Below, piece by piece: positions 7,889 through 16,513 of a DNA stretch of 37,398 nt (its first letter is position 1; every line of letters starts with the position of its first letter). Position numbers and translations under genes: made by a program. The notes beneath the pieces are model-generated. The model saw nothing but the letters and a program-made list of their open reading frames with translations, made no database searches and was not told the origin of the DNA. The stretch comes from Chloroflexota bacterium (lineage in GTDB: Bacteria; Chloroflexota; Anaerolineae; Promineifilales; Promineifilaceae), in the NCBI GenBank assembly GCA_022616275.1, contig JAKEFB010000063.1, forward strand, positions 1 to 37,398, in the 5' to 3' direction.

Positions 7889-8980
7889 TTACAGTTCGGC
7901 GCAGGCCAGCTCCTCGTAGGCACTGACCAGGCAGGCCATTTTCGGCTGCCAATAGGCCGGGGACGAGCCGGCCGTCTGGTTCCAGATTGGGTCAAAAATC
8001 ATGTAGGCGATCATCAGGCGGTAGTCACGACGTAATTCTTCCCAGGTATAAGCGGTTAGGCCGTGGGCCTGCAACTGCTGGTGGTAGCGGCGCAGCAGCC
8101 GCTCCTCGTGCTGTTGCCGCTGGGCCGGGGTCCAGAAGGTGGCCAACAGGTAGACCAGGTCGTAGGCGCCGAAGTTGGCACTGACGTCCTGGAAGTCAAC
8201 CAGGTAGGTCGGGCCGTTACCAGGAGGAAGCGGGCATAGAAATTGGTTGAAGTAGCAGTCGCCATTGGTCAGGGTCAGGTGGCGCCGGCCGGCCAGCCGG
8301 GGGGCCAGGTAACGTTCCCACAACTGCGGCAGGCGGGCGAGGGCCTGTTGGTATAGTTGCCGCCAACCGGCCGGCAGTCGCCCGCCTGCGGCGGCGACGA
8401 ACTGCTGCCACTCTTGCTGCCGCCGGGCAACGTGACGCTCGTGGTGGGCCTGGTCGCTGTACCACCAGCGAAGTTCGGTGACGTCCGGTACGTGGCCCAG
8501 CAAGGGATGGTCCCACCAGAAGGCATGGAAGTGGGCCAGGGCGTCTATCATTCCGTCCAGATGTGAGCCGGCCGGCACGCCTTCCAGGGCCAGAAGTTGA
8601 CGGCGGGTGACGGGTGCGGCGTGGGTGGCCGACAGGTCGGCCAGCAGGCAGCAGGAGAGGCCGCTGGCCGGGTCGTAGGCGGCGGCGTAACAGGGGACCA
8701 CGGCCGGCAGCGGCCGGGGCAGGGTGGCCGCCAACTGGTAGAAGTGGGCCTCGCGGCGGCCGGCGTGGTCGTGGTTGATTTTCAGCAGCAAGCGGCACGG
8801 GGCGGCGGCCGGCGCGCCAGCCGAGTAACTCACTTCCAGGTGGGTGATGGCCGAGTTAAAGGCGTCGTTGGGGTGTTGCCGTAACGCCGTCACTTCACCG
8901 GCCGGCAGGATGCCGGCCGTGGATAGGGTGTGGGTGAGCCAGGTGGGGGTGGCCTGGCCGGCCGTGGTGATCAGTTCCAT
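7889..8980 (-). CDS. APH-fold small-molecule kinase (phosphotransferase family)
   Basis: A 363-residue protein from the ATG at 8980; a longer frame to 9043 would run into the divergent gene's start. The kinase-like order is a nucleotide-loop region with LLLKINHD (the ATP-contacting Lys), a hinge (GLSCCLLADLS), the catalytic loop LTNGDCYFNQFL at residues ~250-262, and the metal-binding YLVDFQDVSANFGAYDL. This is the pattern of aminoglycoside/choline/ecdysteroid-kinase-like proteins. The usual HGD of the catalytic loop is NGD, while the catalytic Asp and the later Asn are kept. Substrate cannot be predicted; antibiotic resistance is not implied. A TATACT box lies nine bases before the ATG. Confidence 0.8.
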   Translation of the reverse strand: MELITTAGQATPTWLTHTLSTAGILPAGEVTALRQHPNDAFNSAITHLEVSYSAGAPAAAPCRLLLKINHDHAGRREAHFYQLAATLPRPLPAVVPCYAAAYDPASGLSCCLLADLSATHAAPVTRRQLLALEGVPAGSHLDGMIDALAHFHAFWWDHPLLGHVPDVTELRWWYSDQAHHERHVARRQQEWQQFVAAAGGRLPAGWRQLYQQALARLPQLWERYLAPRLAGRRHLTLTNGDCYFNQFLCPLPPGNGPTYLVDFQDVSANFGAYDLVYLLATFWTPAQRQQHEERLLRRYHQQLQAHGLTAYTWEELRRDYRLMIAYMIFDPIWNQTAGSSPAYWQPKMACLVSAYEELACAEL

Positions 8981-8989
8981 TACCTTGAA

Positions 8990-8995
8990 AGTATA
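8990..8995 (-). promoter_or_regulatory. Candidate -10 box of the APH-fold kinase gene
   Basis: TATACT on the minus strand, nine bases before the ATG at 8980, with no good Shine-Dalgarno between them. This suggests a leaderless or nearly leaderless mRNA. No strong -35. Confidence 0.4.
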
Positions 8996-9028
8996 GCAGA
9001 AGGATTCGTTCCTTTCCCAATTCGTTGT

Positions 9029-9034
9029 TACAAT
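9029..9034 (+). promoter_or_regulatory. Candidate -10 box of the zinc-ribbon gene
   Basis: TACAAT lies seven bases before the ATG at 9042. With no Shine-Dalgarno present, this spacing fits leaderless transcription from the start codon. Weak -35 candidate TTCGTT at 9005-9010. Confidence 0.4.
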
Positions 9035-9041
9035 GGAATCC

Positions 9042-9740
9042 ATGAGCCAGGTTGAGCAGCTTTACCGTTTGCAGCACATGGACGACGAAATCCGGGAGAA
9101 GAAGAAGCGCCTGGGGGAGGTGCTGCGCCTGCAAAAGGAGAGCGAGGAACTGGTGGTCGCCCGAAAACGGGCCGAGGCGGCTGCGGCCGCGCTGCAACGG
9201 TGGCGGACCCGGCAGACCGATCTAAACCTGGAATTGAGCGGGCTGGAAAGCAAGGTCAAACGGTCGGAAGATCGGCTGTATTCCGGCATGGTGAAGAACC
9301 CCAAGGAGTTGTCTGACCTGCAGCACGAAATAGAGTCGCTGGTCCGCCGCCGGGCGGCGCTGGAAGATGAAATCCTGGAGACGATGATCGCGTTGGAAGA
9401 GGCCCAGGCAGCGGACGGGGCGGCCACGGCCGAATTAGATGGTATCCGCGCCGGCTGGGAACGGCAGCAGCAAGGGTTGAAGAATGAGCAGAATGAGCTG
9501 GCCCGGCGGCTGAACGACCTGACCAGCTTGCGCCAGCAACAGGTAGCCCTGGTGACGCCGGCGATGCTGGCCCGGTACGAGAGTATCGGCCAGAAGCGGG
9601 GTGGGGTGGCCGTGGTGGCGCTGCGCAATAACATGTGCCGGGGCTGCCAGACCACTGTGCCGGCCAGCCTGGTCAAAGCGGTCAATGAAGGGCGTGTGGT
9701 GACCTGCGATAGCTGCGACCGGATTTTGTGCCCGGTCTAA
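9042..9740 (+). CDS. Coiled-coil protein with C4 zinc ribbon (CT398/DUF164-like)
   Basis: A 232-residue protein from the ATG at 9042; another ATG at 9033 would overlap the -10 box. Residues ~1-160 are a long heptad-rich coiled coil (for example IREKKKRLGEVLRLQKESEELV in pieces, and DLQHEIESLVRRRAALEDEI). The C-terminal ~45 residues form a zinc ribbon, NMCRGCQT and VTCDSCDRILCPV, giving two CxxC knuckles. This architecture is the DUF164/CT398 family, found across bacteria and proposed to bind nucleic acid or serve as a chaperone-like adaptor in secretion and RNA metabolism; no firm function is known. It is divergent from the APH-fold kinase, with 61 bp between the two starts. Confidence 0.85.
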   Translation: MSQVEQLYRLQHMDDEIREKKKRLGEVLRLQKESEELVVARKRAEAAAAALQRWRTRQTDLNLELSGLESKVKRSEDRLYSGMVKNPKELSDLQHEIESLVRRRAALEDEILETMIALEEAQAADGAATAELDGIRAGWERQQQGLKNEQNELARRLNDLTSLRQQQVALVTPAMLARYESIGQKRGGVAVVALRNNMCRGCQTTVPASLVKAVNEGRVVTCDSCDRILCPV

Positions 9741-9796
9741 TAGGGTAAAAGTCCTACTTGTTAGCCGGATCGGTGGTGGTTAAACTATGGAAGATA

Positions 9797-9825
9797 GTTG
9801 GTGGTTGATGGTTGGTAGTTGGTAA
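9797..9825. repeat. 7-bp-period tandem repeat (GTTGGTn)
   Basis: GTTGGTG, GTTGATG, GTTGGTA, GTTGGTA in tandem, downstream of the zinc-ribbon gene. Confidence 0.65.
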
Positions 9826-9836
9826 GGCGTTGGCCA

Positions 9837-9863
9837 GCCGGTGCCTGAACGGCAAGCACCGGC
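9837..9863. repeat. Small inverted repeat, weak terminator candidate
   Basis: GCCGGTGC and its complement separated by 11 bases. A T-rich stretch (TTATTATTT) starts 12 bases later, too far for a classical terminator. Confidence 0.35.
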
Positions 9864-10000
9864 CGACGGCGGCGGTTATTATTTGGTAATTGAGTAGAGT
9901 AATTGGGTAATTTTCTTGTGCGCTTCAAGAATTTACCAACATTTTTATAAGGAAGGGAGCGGCAGGTAAAGTACTATTATAGTCAAGGAGTTTAAGCTAG

Positions 10001-11080
10001 ATGGTTCGCGTGGCCAGCCTTATCGTTCTTACTGTTTTTATTGTTGCGGCACTTTTCCTGGTTGTTATCCCGGCCGAAGCGGCGCGCTGTTTCTTTTACT
10101 CGGAGGACGTGGGCTACGTCTGCGACGGCCGGTTGCAGCCGGAGCCGGCCCCCTTTGAGGAGCCGGAAGCGGTGGCCGGCGGCCTGTTGAGCTACGTTAC
10201 CTACGCTTACCTGGAGGACAACGCCAACGTTTACCCGCAGCCTAGCCTGGCTTCGACTCCGCTCTATAACGTCGGGGTTGGCTTTTTGTACGTAACCATT
10301 CATGGCTCATTGGAAAATGAGGGCCAACGCTGGTACGTGCTTAACCCTGACCAGTACGTGCGGGCGGAAGACGTGCGGCTGGTGCCGACACCCGATTTTC
10401 ACGGCGTGGAGGTTACGGTCCAGCCGGAACGGCCGTTTGGCTGGATTTTGCAAGACGTGCGGCCGAGCAGCGAGCCGGACGGGGAACCGAACGAAGCGTT
10501 TGCCGAGCTGACCCGGTTTACCTTTTTCCAGGTGTTTGACGCGGCCGTAGGGGCCGAGGATTGGATCTGGTACAACATTGGCGGGGGGCGGTGGATCCGG
10601 CAGACATATGTGAGCCTGTTGGACGTGGATCCCCGGCCGCCAGAGGTGGGCTACAATGAGTTCTGGGTGGAAGTGGACCTGTACGAGCAGAGCTTCGCTG
10701 CCTACCAGGGCGACCGGATGGTATACGCCGGGCTGATTTCCAGCGGTTTGAACCGCTGGCCGACCTACGAGGGAATTTTCCAGGTGTGGAGCCGCTACCT
10801 GCAGACCAGGATGGCGGGGGCTGAGGGCAAGATAGATTACTACAACATTGAGGACGTGCCTTATACAATGTACTTTGACCTGGAGAACGAGATTGCTCTG
10901 CACGGCGCGTACTGGCACAACCGCTATGGCTATAAGCACAGCCACGGCTGCGTGAATATGCCGCCGCGCGATGCCGAGTGGATCTACTACTGGTCGGAAA
11001 ACGCCCCCAACGATCTGTGGGTGTGGGTGCATACGTCGGACCCGATGCATTACTTTGAGCGGTTTGGGGATGAGAGTTAG
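10001..11080 (+). CDS. Exported L,D-transpeptidase (YkuD fold)
   Basis: A 359-residue protein with an N-terminal signal segment (residues ~5-28, ending PAEAARC). ATG 10001 has AAGGAG at 9985-9990. Two SH3-like regions (about 60-130 and 140-205) precede the catalytic domain. The YkuD signature is IALHGAYWHNRYGYKHSHGC (shown to the nucleophile), followed by VNMPPRDAEW, with the catalytic Cys in SHGCVNM and the usual two His. L,D-transpeptidases make 3-3 cross-links in peptidoglycan or attach proteins to it, outside the membrane. Its presence near two FemX genes supports a peptidoglycan-containing, modified wall. The stop codon is followed at once by a CACAGAG-type repeat. Confidence 0.9.
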   Translation: MVRVASLIVLTVFIVAALFLVVIPAEAARCFFYSEDVGYVCDGRLQPEPAPFEEPEAVAGGLLSYVTYAYLEDNANVYPQPSLASTPLYNVGVGFLYVTIHGSLENEGQRWYVLNPDQYVRAEDVRLVPTPDFHGVEVTVQPERPFGWILQDVRPSSEPDGEPNEAFAELTRFTFFQVFDAAVGAEDWIWYNIGGGRWIRQTYVSLLDVDPRPPEVGYNEFWVEVDLYEQSFAAYQGDRMVYAGLISSGLNRWPTYEGIFQVWSRYLQTRMAGAEGKIDYYNIEDVPYTMYFDLENEIALHGAYWHNRYGYKHSHGCVNMPPRDAEWIYYWSENAPNDLWVWVHTSDPMHYFERFGDES

Positions 11081-11095
11081 AGAAGTTTTGGGAAT

Positions 11096-11140
11096 ACAGA
11101 GAGCACAGAGGAGACACAGAGATTCACAGAGAACTCAGAG
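11096..11140. repeat. 9-bp-type repeat (CACAGAG words)
   Basis: Four or five CACAGAG/CTCAGAG words with 2-3-base spacers lie just after the L,D-transpeptidase stop. Confidence 0.55.
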
Positions 11141-11284
11141 ATTTTTTGGCCAAGGGCTTTCTGAGCATTGGTGGGTTGCTCTTCTTGATCTGGTCTTGAG
11201 AGATACGAATTAGAGTAGAATGCGTGGCGAGTGGCCTGGTAGGATTCCGGGCCATTTGTTTTTCTGGAGCGGAGTGGGAACAGC

Positions 11285-12304
11285 GTGCCGTTAGATCCCG
11301 ATAAGTCTTATTCCAGGTTGTGGTCGCTGAGGGGTGGGGTGGCGATGGTGGTGAGTGATTTGCATGGTGACTGGGACGCTTACCGACGTTACCGGGACCG
11401 CTTTGTAGCGTTGCAGGCCAGGGGGGAGGCGGATTGGCTGATCCTGGCGGGGGACCTGATTCACGCTGATTCGCCGGCCGATCCTGACGACTCGTTGGAG
11501 ATGGTGACAAACGTACTGGCGTTGCAGGCGACTTACGGCGAGGCGATCATCTATCTCTGCGGCAATCACGAGCTACCACACATTTACGGGTTTAGTTTGA
11601 GCAAGGGGGAGACAGAATATACGCCGGGTTTCGAGGCTACTTTGAGCCAGAGCGGGCGACGCGCCGAGATTATGGGTCTGTTCGACGGGCTGCCGTTTTT
11701 TGTGCGCACGGCCGGGGGGGCCAGTATTACACACGCTGGGGCTTCCAGGGCGGCGACGACGAAGCGGGAGGCTTTGAAGCTGTTCAGGTGGAACCACCAG
11801 GAGCAACTATCTATCGCTGAAGGGCTGCTGGCTGAAGAGGACGTTCCCGGGTTGCGCCGGGCTTACGCCCGGTTGAGCCAGGTGGAATCGTATGAGGCGT
11901 TGGCGCGGCGTTACCTGGCGGTAACCGGCCCGGACGATCCGCGTTACGACGATTTGCTACGGGGTATGTTTGTGATGATGATCCCCGGTTTTGACCTGCT
12001 GTGGGAGGCACTTTTCACGACCTGTGAACGGAATGAAGGGGAGGAGGCGTATGAGGCAACCCTGATTCAGATGTTGGCTTACCTGTCGGAAGGGTTTGAC
12101 GAGCAAAGGGTGTTGGTGGCCGGCCACATGAAAACGCCTGGCGGGCATCAGGTCGTTGCCGGGCGACACCTGCGGCTGGCCAGCGCGGCTCACGCGAGGC
12201 CACGGGAAGCAGGACTGTATTTGTTGTTTGATGTAGCGCGCCCTGTTTACCAGGCGGCCGATTTGCAGACTAATCTATTTAGTGTTTACCAACTGGTTGA
12301 CTAA
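11285..12304 (+). CDS. Calcineurin-like phosphatase (Ser/Thr-phosphatase type)
   Basis: A 339-residue protein starting with GTG 11285, with GGAG/GGGA purine-rich sequence upstream. All metallophosphatase motifs are present: VVSDLHGDW (residues ~22-30), ILAGDLIH, LCGNHELPH, ITHAGAS and VAGHMK. The DLHGDW/GDLIH/GNHE pattern resembles PPP-type protein phosphatases and ApaH-like enzymes, unlike the membrane phosphoesterase at 2464-3600, whose GNHD block is lost. There is no signal peptide, so it is cytoplasmic. Substrate (phosphoprotein or dinucleotide) is not determined. The gene ends shortly before an 18-bp-arm inverted repeat. Confidence 0.85.
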   Translation: MPLDPDKSYSRLWSLRGGVAMVVSDLHGDWDAYRRYRDRFVALQARGEADWLILAGDLIHADSPADPDDSLEMVTNVLALQATYGEAIIYLCGNHELPHIYGFSLSKGETEYTPGFEATLSQSGRRAEIMGLFDGLPFFVRTAGGASITHAGASRAATTKREALKLFRWNHQEQLSIAEGLLAEEDVPGLRRAYARLSQVESYEALARRYLAVTGPDDPRYDDLLRGMFVMMIPGFDLLWEALFTTCERNEGEEAYEATLIQMLAYLSEGFDEQRVLVAGHMKTPGGHQVVAGRHLRLASAAHARPREAGLYLLFDVARPVYQAADLQTNLFSVYQLVD

Positions 12305-12335
12305 AGGGCTTAAGCTTTGCGGATTTCCTCGCAGG

Positions 12336-12399
12336 AGTGCCTGGCACGGGGCAAACGGCTTTAGATTAACCGGGGTGGCTCTGCCCCGTGCCAGGCACT
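12336..12399. repeat. Inverted repeat with perfect 18-bp arms
   Basis: AGTGCCTGGCACGGGGCA at 12336-12353 and its exact complement at 12382-12399 enclose 28 bases. It lies between the convergent phosphatase and MBL-hydrolase genes and may end both transcripts. GCCTGGC/CCAGGCACT words recur at 16778-16806. Confidence 0.8.
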
Positions 12400-12404
12400 G
12401 TGAG

Positions 12405-13049
12405 TTACATGTCCCAGGTGGCGTCGCCGTAGAAGTCGCCGTGGCCTTTGCTAAGGAAGGTTTCGATGGCCGGCCGGAGGTCGCCCAGGCGGAAGGCGGG
12501 GCCGTGGCCGGGATAGCAGACGGTGTCGTCCGGCCAGGACAAGACTACCCGGCGTAGGGTAGCCAGCGTGGTCTGGAAATCGCCGGCCGACCAGGTTTTG
12601 CCGGGGCCGCCTTCAAAGATGGTGTCGCCGACGATGGCACGGGTGTCGTCTTCGAGGAGCAGGCAAATCTGGTCGGGGATGTGGCCGGGGGCGTGGTAGA
12701 CCTGTAGGGTATGCCGGCCGACGGCGACTGTATCGCCGGTGTCCAGATGGCGGTCAGCATTCAACTGCATCTCCTGGTGGTGGGGGCCGGCGTGGGCCAG
12801 CAAAGGGACGTGAAGGCGCTGGCGCATCTCGGCCAGGGCACCAACGTGGTCGGGGTGGGTGTGGGTGAGGAGAATGGCCACCGGCCGGCTGTCGCCCAGC
12901 ATTTCCAGCAGTGTGTCCGGGTCGGCGCCCGGGTCAACGAGGATGCTTTCGTTGGTGGTGGGGCAGACCAGGGCGTAGGTGTTCATGGGCCAGGGGCCGA
13001 CAGCTCGTTTCCGAAGCTCAAGTCGGGGTTGGGTGGTAGATGTGTTCAT
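12405..13049 (-). CDS. MBL-fold hydrolase (glyoxalase II-like)
   Basis: A 214-residue protein from the ATG at 13049 with AGGAA about ten bases upstream. The metallo-beta-lactamase motifs are LLTHTHPDHVGAL (HxHxDH), a downstream His (APGHIPDQ), GDTIFEGGPGKT (bridging Asp) and CYPGHGP (last His). The length and the compact PGH ending match the hydroxyacylglutathione-hydrolase-like group of hydrolases, which act on thioesters in the cytoplasm. True glyoxalase II enzymes are longer, with a C-terminal glutathione-binding domain that is missing here, so the substrate may differ. It lies downstream of a 19-bp-arm hairpin on the same strand. Confidence 0.85.
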   Translation of the reverse strand: MNTSTTQPRLELRKRAVGPWPMNTYALVCPTTNESILVDPGADPDTLLEMLGDSRPVAILLTHTHPDHVGALAEMRQRLHVPLLAHAGPHHQEMQLNADRHLDTGDTVAVGRHTLQVYHAPGHIPDQICLLLEDDTRAIVGDTIFEGGPGKTWSAGDFQTTLATLRRVVLSWPDDTVCYPGHGPAFRLGDLRPAIETFLSKGHGDFYGDATWDM

Positions 13050-13072
13050 ACTATGGAATTTCCTTTTGCTCG

Positions 13073-13121
13073 GGCCGGTCTCCTGACCGTGTCCGTTGGT
13101 GGCACGGTCAGGAGACCGGCC
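13073..13121. repeat. Inverted repeat with perfect 19-bp arms
   Basis: GGCCGGTCTCCTGACCGTG at 13073-13091 and its exact complement at 13103-13121 enclose 11 bases. It sits between the VWA lipoprotein and the MBL hydrolase, both minus strand, and could be a terminator stem or an mRNA-processing hairpin. Confidence 0.8.
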
Positions 13122-13146
13122 ACAGCGTAAGTGGATTTGGTCATCT

Positions 13147-14796
13147 CTACCTCCCAACCCCGACCGAACCGCCAAAGGCGGCGGACATTTCTTCGTAGAT
13201 GGCGGCAATGCTGGCTTCGTCGCCACGGTAGAAGTTGCCGTTGGCCCCGAGGGCCAGCTCGGAGAGGATGGCTTCGTCGGCGTCGCCGCCGTAGGCGATG
13301 GTAAAGACGGTGGCGCCGTTGGCGGCGGCAAGGCTAATCAACTCCGGGCCAAAGTCGTAGCGGTAGCTGTAGGTATCCTGGCCGTCGCTCAGGACGACCA
13401 TGGCGTTGGTCGTTTGGGAAGAGGTCGTGTTGGCAATAGCGGTAGCCCCGTCACCAATGGCGTCGTAGAGGGCGGTGTCGCCGCTGGCGTTGAGGTTGCC
13501 AATGGCCTGGATGACCCGGTCACGGGCCTGGCTCACCTGTTCGTGGTCGGCCAGGACGGTGATGACATCGGAGAAAGTGATCAAGGTAATGTAGTCGTCG
13601 TCGCCCATTTGCTCCATGAACTGGATGGCTGCCTGGCGGACGCTGTCAATCTTGTCGCCCCTCATGCTGCCGGAGACGTCAATGAGCATGACCAGGTTGA
13701 CGTCTTTGCGGGATTCTTGCCATAACTCCTGGACGGCGTAAACGGTGTCTACGGTAGGAGAATTAAAGACGGCCTGGGGCTGATCCAGGTCCACGCCGTG
13801 GGCGGCGTCCAGCGGGGCGCCGGGGGTGACGCTGTTGTTCACCGGCCGCAGGCCGTTGGCCACGGCCAGTTGCTGGGCCTCTTCGCCGACCAGGTAATCA
13901 CGGAAGAGACCGGCCGCCTCCTGGGTCTGGCTGTCGGCCGCGCGGTTGAGGCAGGCCGGATGGGTGGCGACAAAGGTGCCTTCGAGGGGGTAAATGGGGA
14001 CGATTTCCCCGTTGCCGTAGGCGACGACAGTGCTCTCGTACATGACGGCCGCGCCGAGGTAGGTGATGCCTCGCCGGCTCATGGTCTGGCCGAGGGTGTC
14101 GGTGTTGGCGCTGAACCAGGAGACGGCGGCCTCAAAGGCGCTGACGGAGGCCTGGACGATGGGCTGGTTGATGTCTTCGACGGTTACGGCCTCGGTCTTG
14201 GACTCGGCCGCCTGGACGATAGCCAGCAGGGTGCTGGTGCCGCTGCCCGACAGGCCAGGATGGGTATGACCCAGGCGGAGGGCATCGCCAAATTCGCCGC
14301 CGCTGTAATAGTCCCAGGCGGAGGGGTCGGCGGCTAGGCTGCCTACATCTAGCCAGCCCAGGGGCAGACCCGGCCAGCCCAGGGACTCGGCCACCGGCCG
14401 CCACATGGCGATGACTAACGGGCTGCGGGCGACGCTGGCGCAGTCGCCCTGGTAATTGGCGTTGCCGTGGTTGGCCAGGACGCTGGTCCAGACCTGGTCG
14501 TCGGGCAGCCAAAGGACCGGGGAGGCTGCGCCGCCGGCAATGTCGGTTACGGCCTGGCCGGACTCGACCAGGGTCACGACGACGTAAACGGTTTTGTCGT
14601 CGCTGGTTTTGGTTTCACTTTCGTTGAAGGTTTCGACGGCGGCCGTCAGCCAGGGGCCGAGGCTGGTGTTGGCGACTACTTCGACCACGGCCGCGTTGCG
14701 CGGCGGGCCCTCGTCGCTACCCAGACCGCAAGCGGCTGCGGCCAGGGTCAGAACGACGAAGAAGAGGAAAAGTGGGTTTAATTGTTTGGGTCGCAT
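13147..14796 (-). CDS. Lipoprotein with solute-binding domain and VWA domain
   Basis: A 549-residue protein from the ATG at 14796, which has GAAGGAG five bases upstream. The N-terminus is a lipoprotein signal ending LAAAAC, so it should be anchored on the outer face of the membrane. Residues ~40-330 resemble an extracellular solute-binding protein (PVLWLPDDQVWTSVL, SGSGTSTLLA, YLVGEEAQQLAVANGLRPVN). Residues ~360-540 are a von Willebrand A domain with an intact MIDAS: LIDVSGSM (DxSxS), the later Thr (GDTALYDAI) and VVLSDGQD. Proteins with this fusion are known near tellurite/Ter-like stress genes, but no TelA or TerD gene is visible here. No permease is adjacent, so transport is unlikely. It is paired with the SBP-OmpA gene upstream. 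Confidence 0.85.
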   Translation of the reverse strand: MRPKQLNPLFLFFVVLTLAAAACGLGSDEGPPRNAAVVEVVANTSLGPWLTAAVETFNESETKTSDDKTVYVVVTLVESGQAVTDIAGGAASPVLWLPDDQVWTSVLANHGNANYQGDCASVARSPLVIAMWRPVAESLGWPGLPLGWLDVGSLAADPSAWDYYSGGEFGDALRLGHTHPGLSGSGTSTLLAIVQAAESKTEAVTVEDINQPIVQASVSAFEAAVSWFSANTDTLGQTMSRRGITYLGAAVMYESTVVAYGNGEIVPIYPLEGTFVATHPACLNRAADSQTQEAAGLFRDYLVGEEAQQLAVANGLRPVNNSVTPGAPLDAAHGVDLDQPQAVFNSPTVDTVYAVQELWQESRKDVNLVMLIDVSGSMRGDKIDSVRQAAIQFMEQMGDDDYITLITFSDVITVLADHEQVSQARDRVIQAIGNLNASGDTALYDAIGDGATAIANTTSSQTTNAMVVLSDGQDTYSYRYDFGPELISLAAANGATVFTIAYGGDADEAILSELALGANGNFYRGDEASIAAIYEEMSAAFGGSVGVGR

Positions 14797-14813
14797 CCTA
14801 ACTCCTTCAATGG

Positions 14814-14877
14814 GGCAAGTAGCAAGTATGCAAGTGTGCAGGGGGCAAGTGGCAAGTGACCTGCAAACTCGCACACC
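14814..14877. repeat. 7/8-bp-period repeat (GCAAGTn)
   Basis: Words of the type GGCAAGT, AGCAAGT, TGCAAGT and TGCAAACT fill the gap between the two solute-binding genes, starting at the stop of the upstream gene. Similar words recur at 16698-16734. Confidence 0.55.
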
Positions 14878-14884
14878 TATACAC

Positions 14885-16513
14885 CTACCGTCCGACGGTG
14901 ACGAGGGTCAACTCGACGTAGCGGTCCTGGGCCTGGATTTCCGGGTCGTCGGTGTTACGATGGTCTTCCGGCGGCAAGGCGGCTTCGACGATGAAACGGG
15001 CTGGATCAATGCCCTGAGAGACCAGGTATTCTACGACCGATTGGGCGCGCCCTTCGGCCACTTCGAGAATATCTGCCTCGGTGTAAGGCGGATCGTTGGC
15101 CGGCCAGGCGGAGGAGCCACGAACCCGCAGGAAGAGGCCAACGCTCTGGGAGAGGGTGGGGACGACGCAGTTATCGAGAATGCGCCGTGACTCCAGGGTC
15201 AGTTCCGTGGACTCGGGCAGGAAGGTAAAGGTCCGGCAGGGCAGGACGGCCAGCGTGGCGGCTTCGTCGGTGTTCACGCCGCTCAGGTCAAGCTGGGCGG
15301 AGATAGAAAAGGTATCGTTGACCGGGTTGCCGTTGGGTTGCAGGCTAGGCTGGTCGGCGGCGCGGAGGACGAAACCGGAGTTGACCAGCTCTTCGACGTT
15401 GTCGCTGGGGACGGGCACGTCGGAAGCGGCCCAGACGCGGCGGGCAATTTCCAGGCGGTTAAGAATCGGCCGGGTGTCGCGCATGACGAAGGCGTTATCC
15501 CCCAGGTCGGCCTGGGCGACACTGGCCAGCCACAATTCAAGGCTTTCGGTAGGGGTAACAGGCGACATGAAGCTCCAGTCGTTGTGGCCCCAGTCGGTAA
15601 TCTGGCGGGCGGCCGTGTCAAAATCTTCTACCTGGGCCTTGAGGGTGTCGAACCAGGCGTTGTGGAAATTTTGGACCAGGTCTGGCTCGTTGGTAATGGA
15701 CTGGCGTGAGGTGACGACCACGTCAATGACGATGCGCAACTGGTTAGAGCTGAGCAGCGGTACGCCACCGCTTTCTTCGGCAGCATAAATGTCCGGTTCC
15801 CAGCCGGAAACGACGTCGGCCTGGCCGTTGTTGAAGGCGGCGACGGCGTCGGCGACGCTGTCCTGGGGGACCAGGGTTACGTCGGAGCGGGGGCTGAGCT
15901 GGGCAATAGAGAGGACGTAGTAAACGAAGTATTCACCCACGCTGCCGCGAGAGAAGGCAATGCGCTTGCCACCCAACTCGTTGATAGTAGCTGTGTCTCG
16001 CGCCCATACCTGATCCGCGCCGGCGCTTTCGTCCACGATGGCGGTGACCACGCCAGGGCTGGTCAGGGCTACCGAGTCCAGCGTGGTCAGCAGGCAGTCC
16101 CATTGGCCGGCATTGAGCAGGGCTGTGCGCTGTTCCTCGGATACCTCGTAAGCCGGGTCGCCATCCAGGGCAAAGGGGACGATGCCGAGGTGGAAGCCGT
16201 GGGCGACGTCTTTGCCGGATATCTGCATCTGCTGCAAGGTAAAGTAGCTGCCGAAGGCGTCGGCCCCGCAAATGTAGGTGGGCAGGCCGTCATTGGGATC
16301 GTAGTTCGGGGCCCAGACGGGTTCCGGGGATTCCAACTGAACCGAGGGGGTGGTCTGTGAGACTGGCGTGTTGACGCCGACGACGGCCGTGGGGGTTTCC
16401 TGGCCGCCGAGCTGGCGGGCTATCAGGCTGACGCCGGCCGCGCCGCAAATCACCAGCAGGGCCACTCCAACAATGGCGATAAAGATGATGCGGGTACGAT
16501 CCATGTTCTGCAT
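14885..16513 (-). CDS. Membrane-anchored solute-binding protein fused to an OmpA-like domain
   Basis: A 542-residue protein; ATG 16513 has AAGGAG upstream. Residues ~8-30 form a single membrane anchor (IIFIAIVGVALLVICGAA). Residues ~70-340 look like an NMT1/TauA-type binding protein: YICGADAFGSYF, IAFSRGSVGEYFVYYVLS, AFNNGQADVVSGWEPDIY. The last ~130 residues are OmpA-like (FTFLPESTELTLESRRIL to RAQSVVEYLVSQGIDPARF), a fold that grips peptidoglycan. The protein could therefore sense an extracellular ligand while held to the wall. It lies directly upstream of the SBP-VWA lipoprotein on the same strand (88 bp apart), and the two may work as a surface pair. No ABC permease is nearby. Confidence 0.85.
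   Translation of the reverse strand: MQNMDRTRIIFIAIVGVALLVICGAAGVSLIARQLGGQETPTAVVGVNTPVSQTTPSVQLESPEPVWAPNYDPNDGLPTYICGADAFGSYFTLQQMQISGKDVAHGFHLGIVPFALDGDPAYEVSEEQRTALLNAGQWDCLLTTLDSVALTSPGVVTAIVDESAGADQVWARDTATINELGGKRIAFSRGSVGEYFVYYVLSIAQLSPRSDVTLVPQDSVADAVAAFNNGQADVVSGWEPDIYAAEESGGVPLLSSNQLRIVIDVVVTSRQSITNEPDLVQNFHNAWFDTLKAQVEDFDTAARQITDWGHNDWSFMSPVTPTESLELWLASVAQADLGDNAFVMRDTRPILNRLEIARRVWAASDVPVPSDNVEELVNSGFVLRAADQPSLQPNGNPVNDTFSISAQLDLSGVNTDEAATLAVLPCRTFTFLPESTELTLESRRILDNCVVPTLSQSVGLFLRVRGSSAWPANDPPYTEADILEVAEGRAQSVVEYLVSQGIDPARFIVEAALPPEDHRNTDDPEIQAQDRYVELTLVTVGR

Noticed and set aside
7889-8980. Aminoglycoside-resistance gene
   Set aside because: The kinase fold is shared by many small-molecule kinases, and the protein lacks features that would point to antibiotics.
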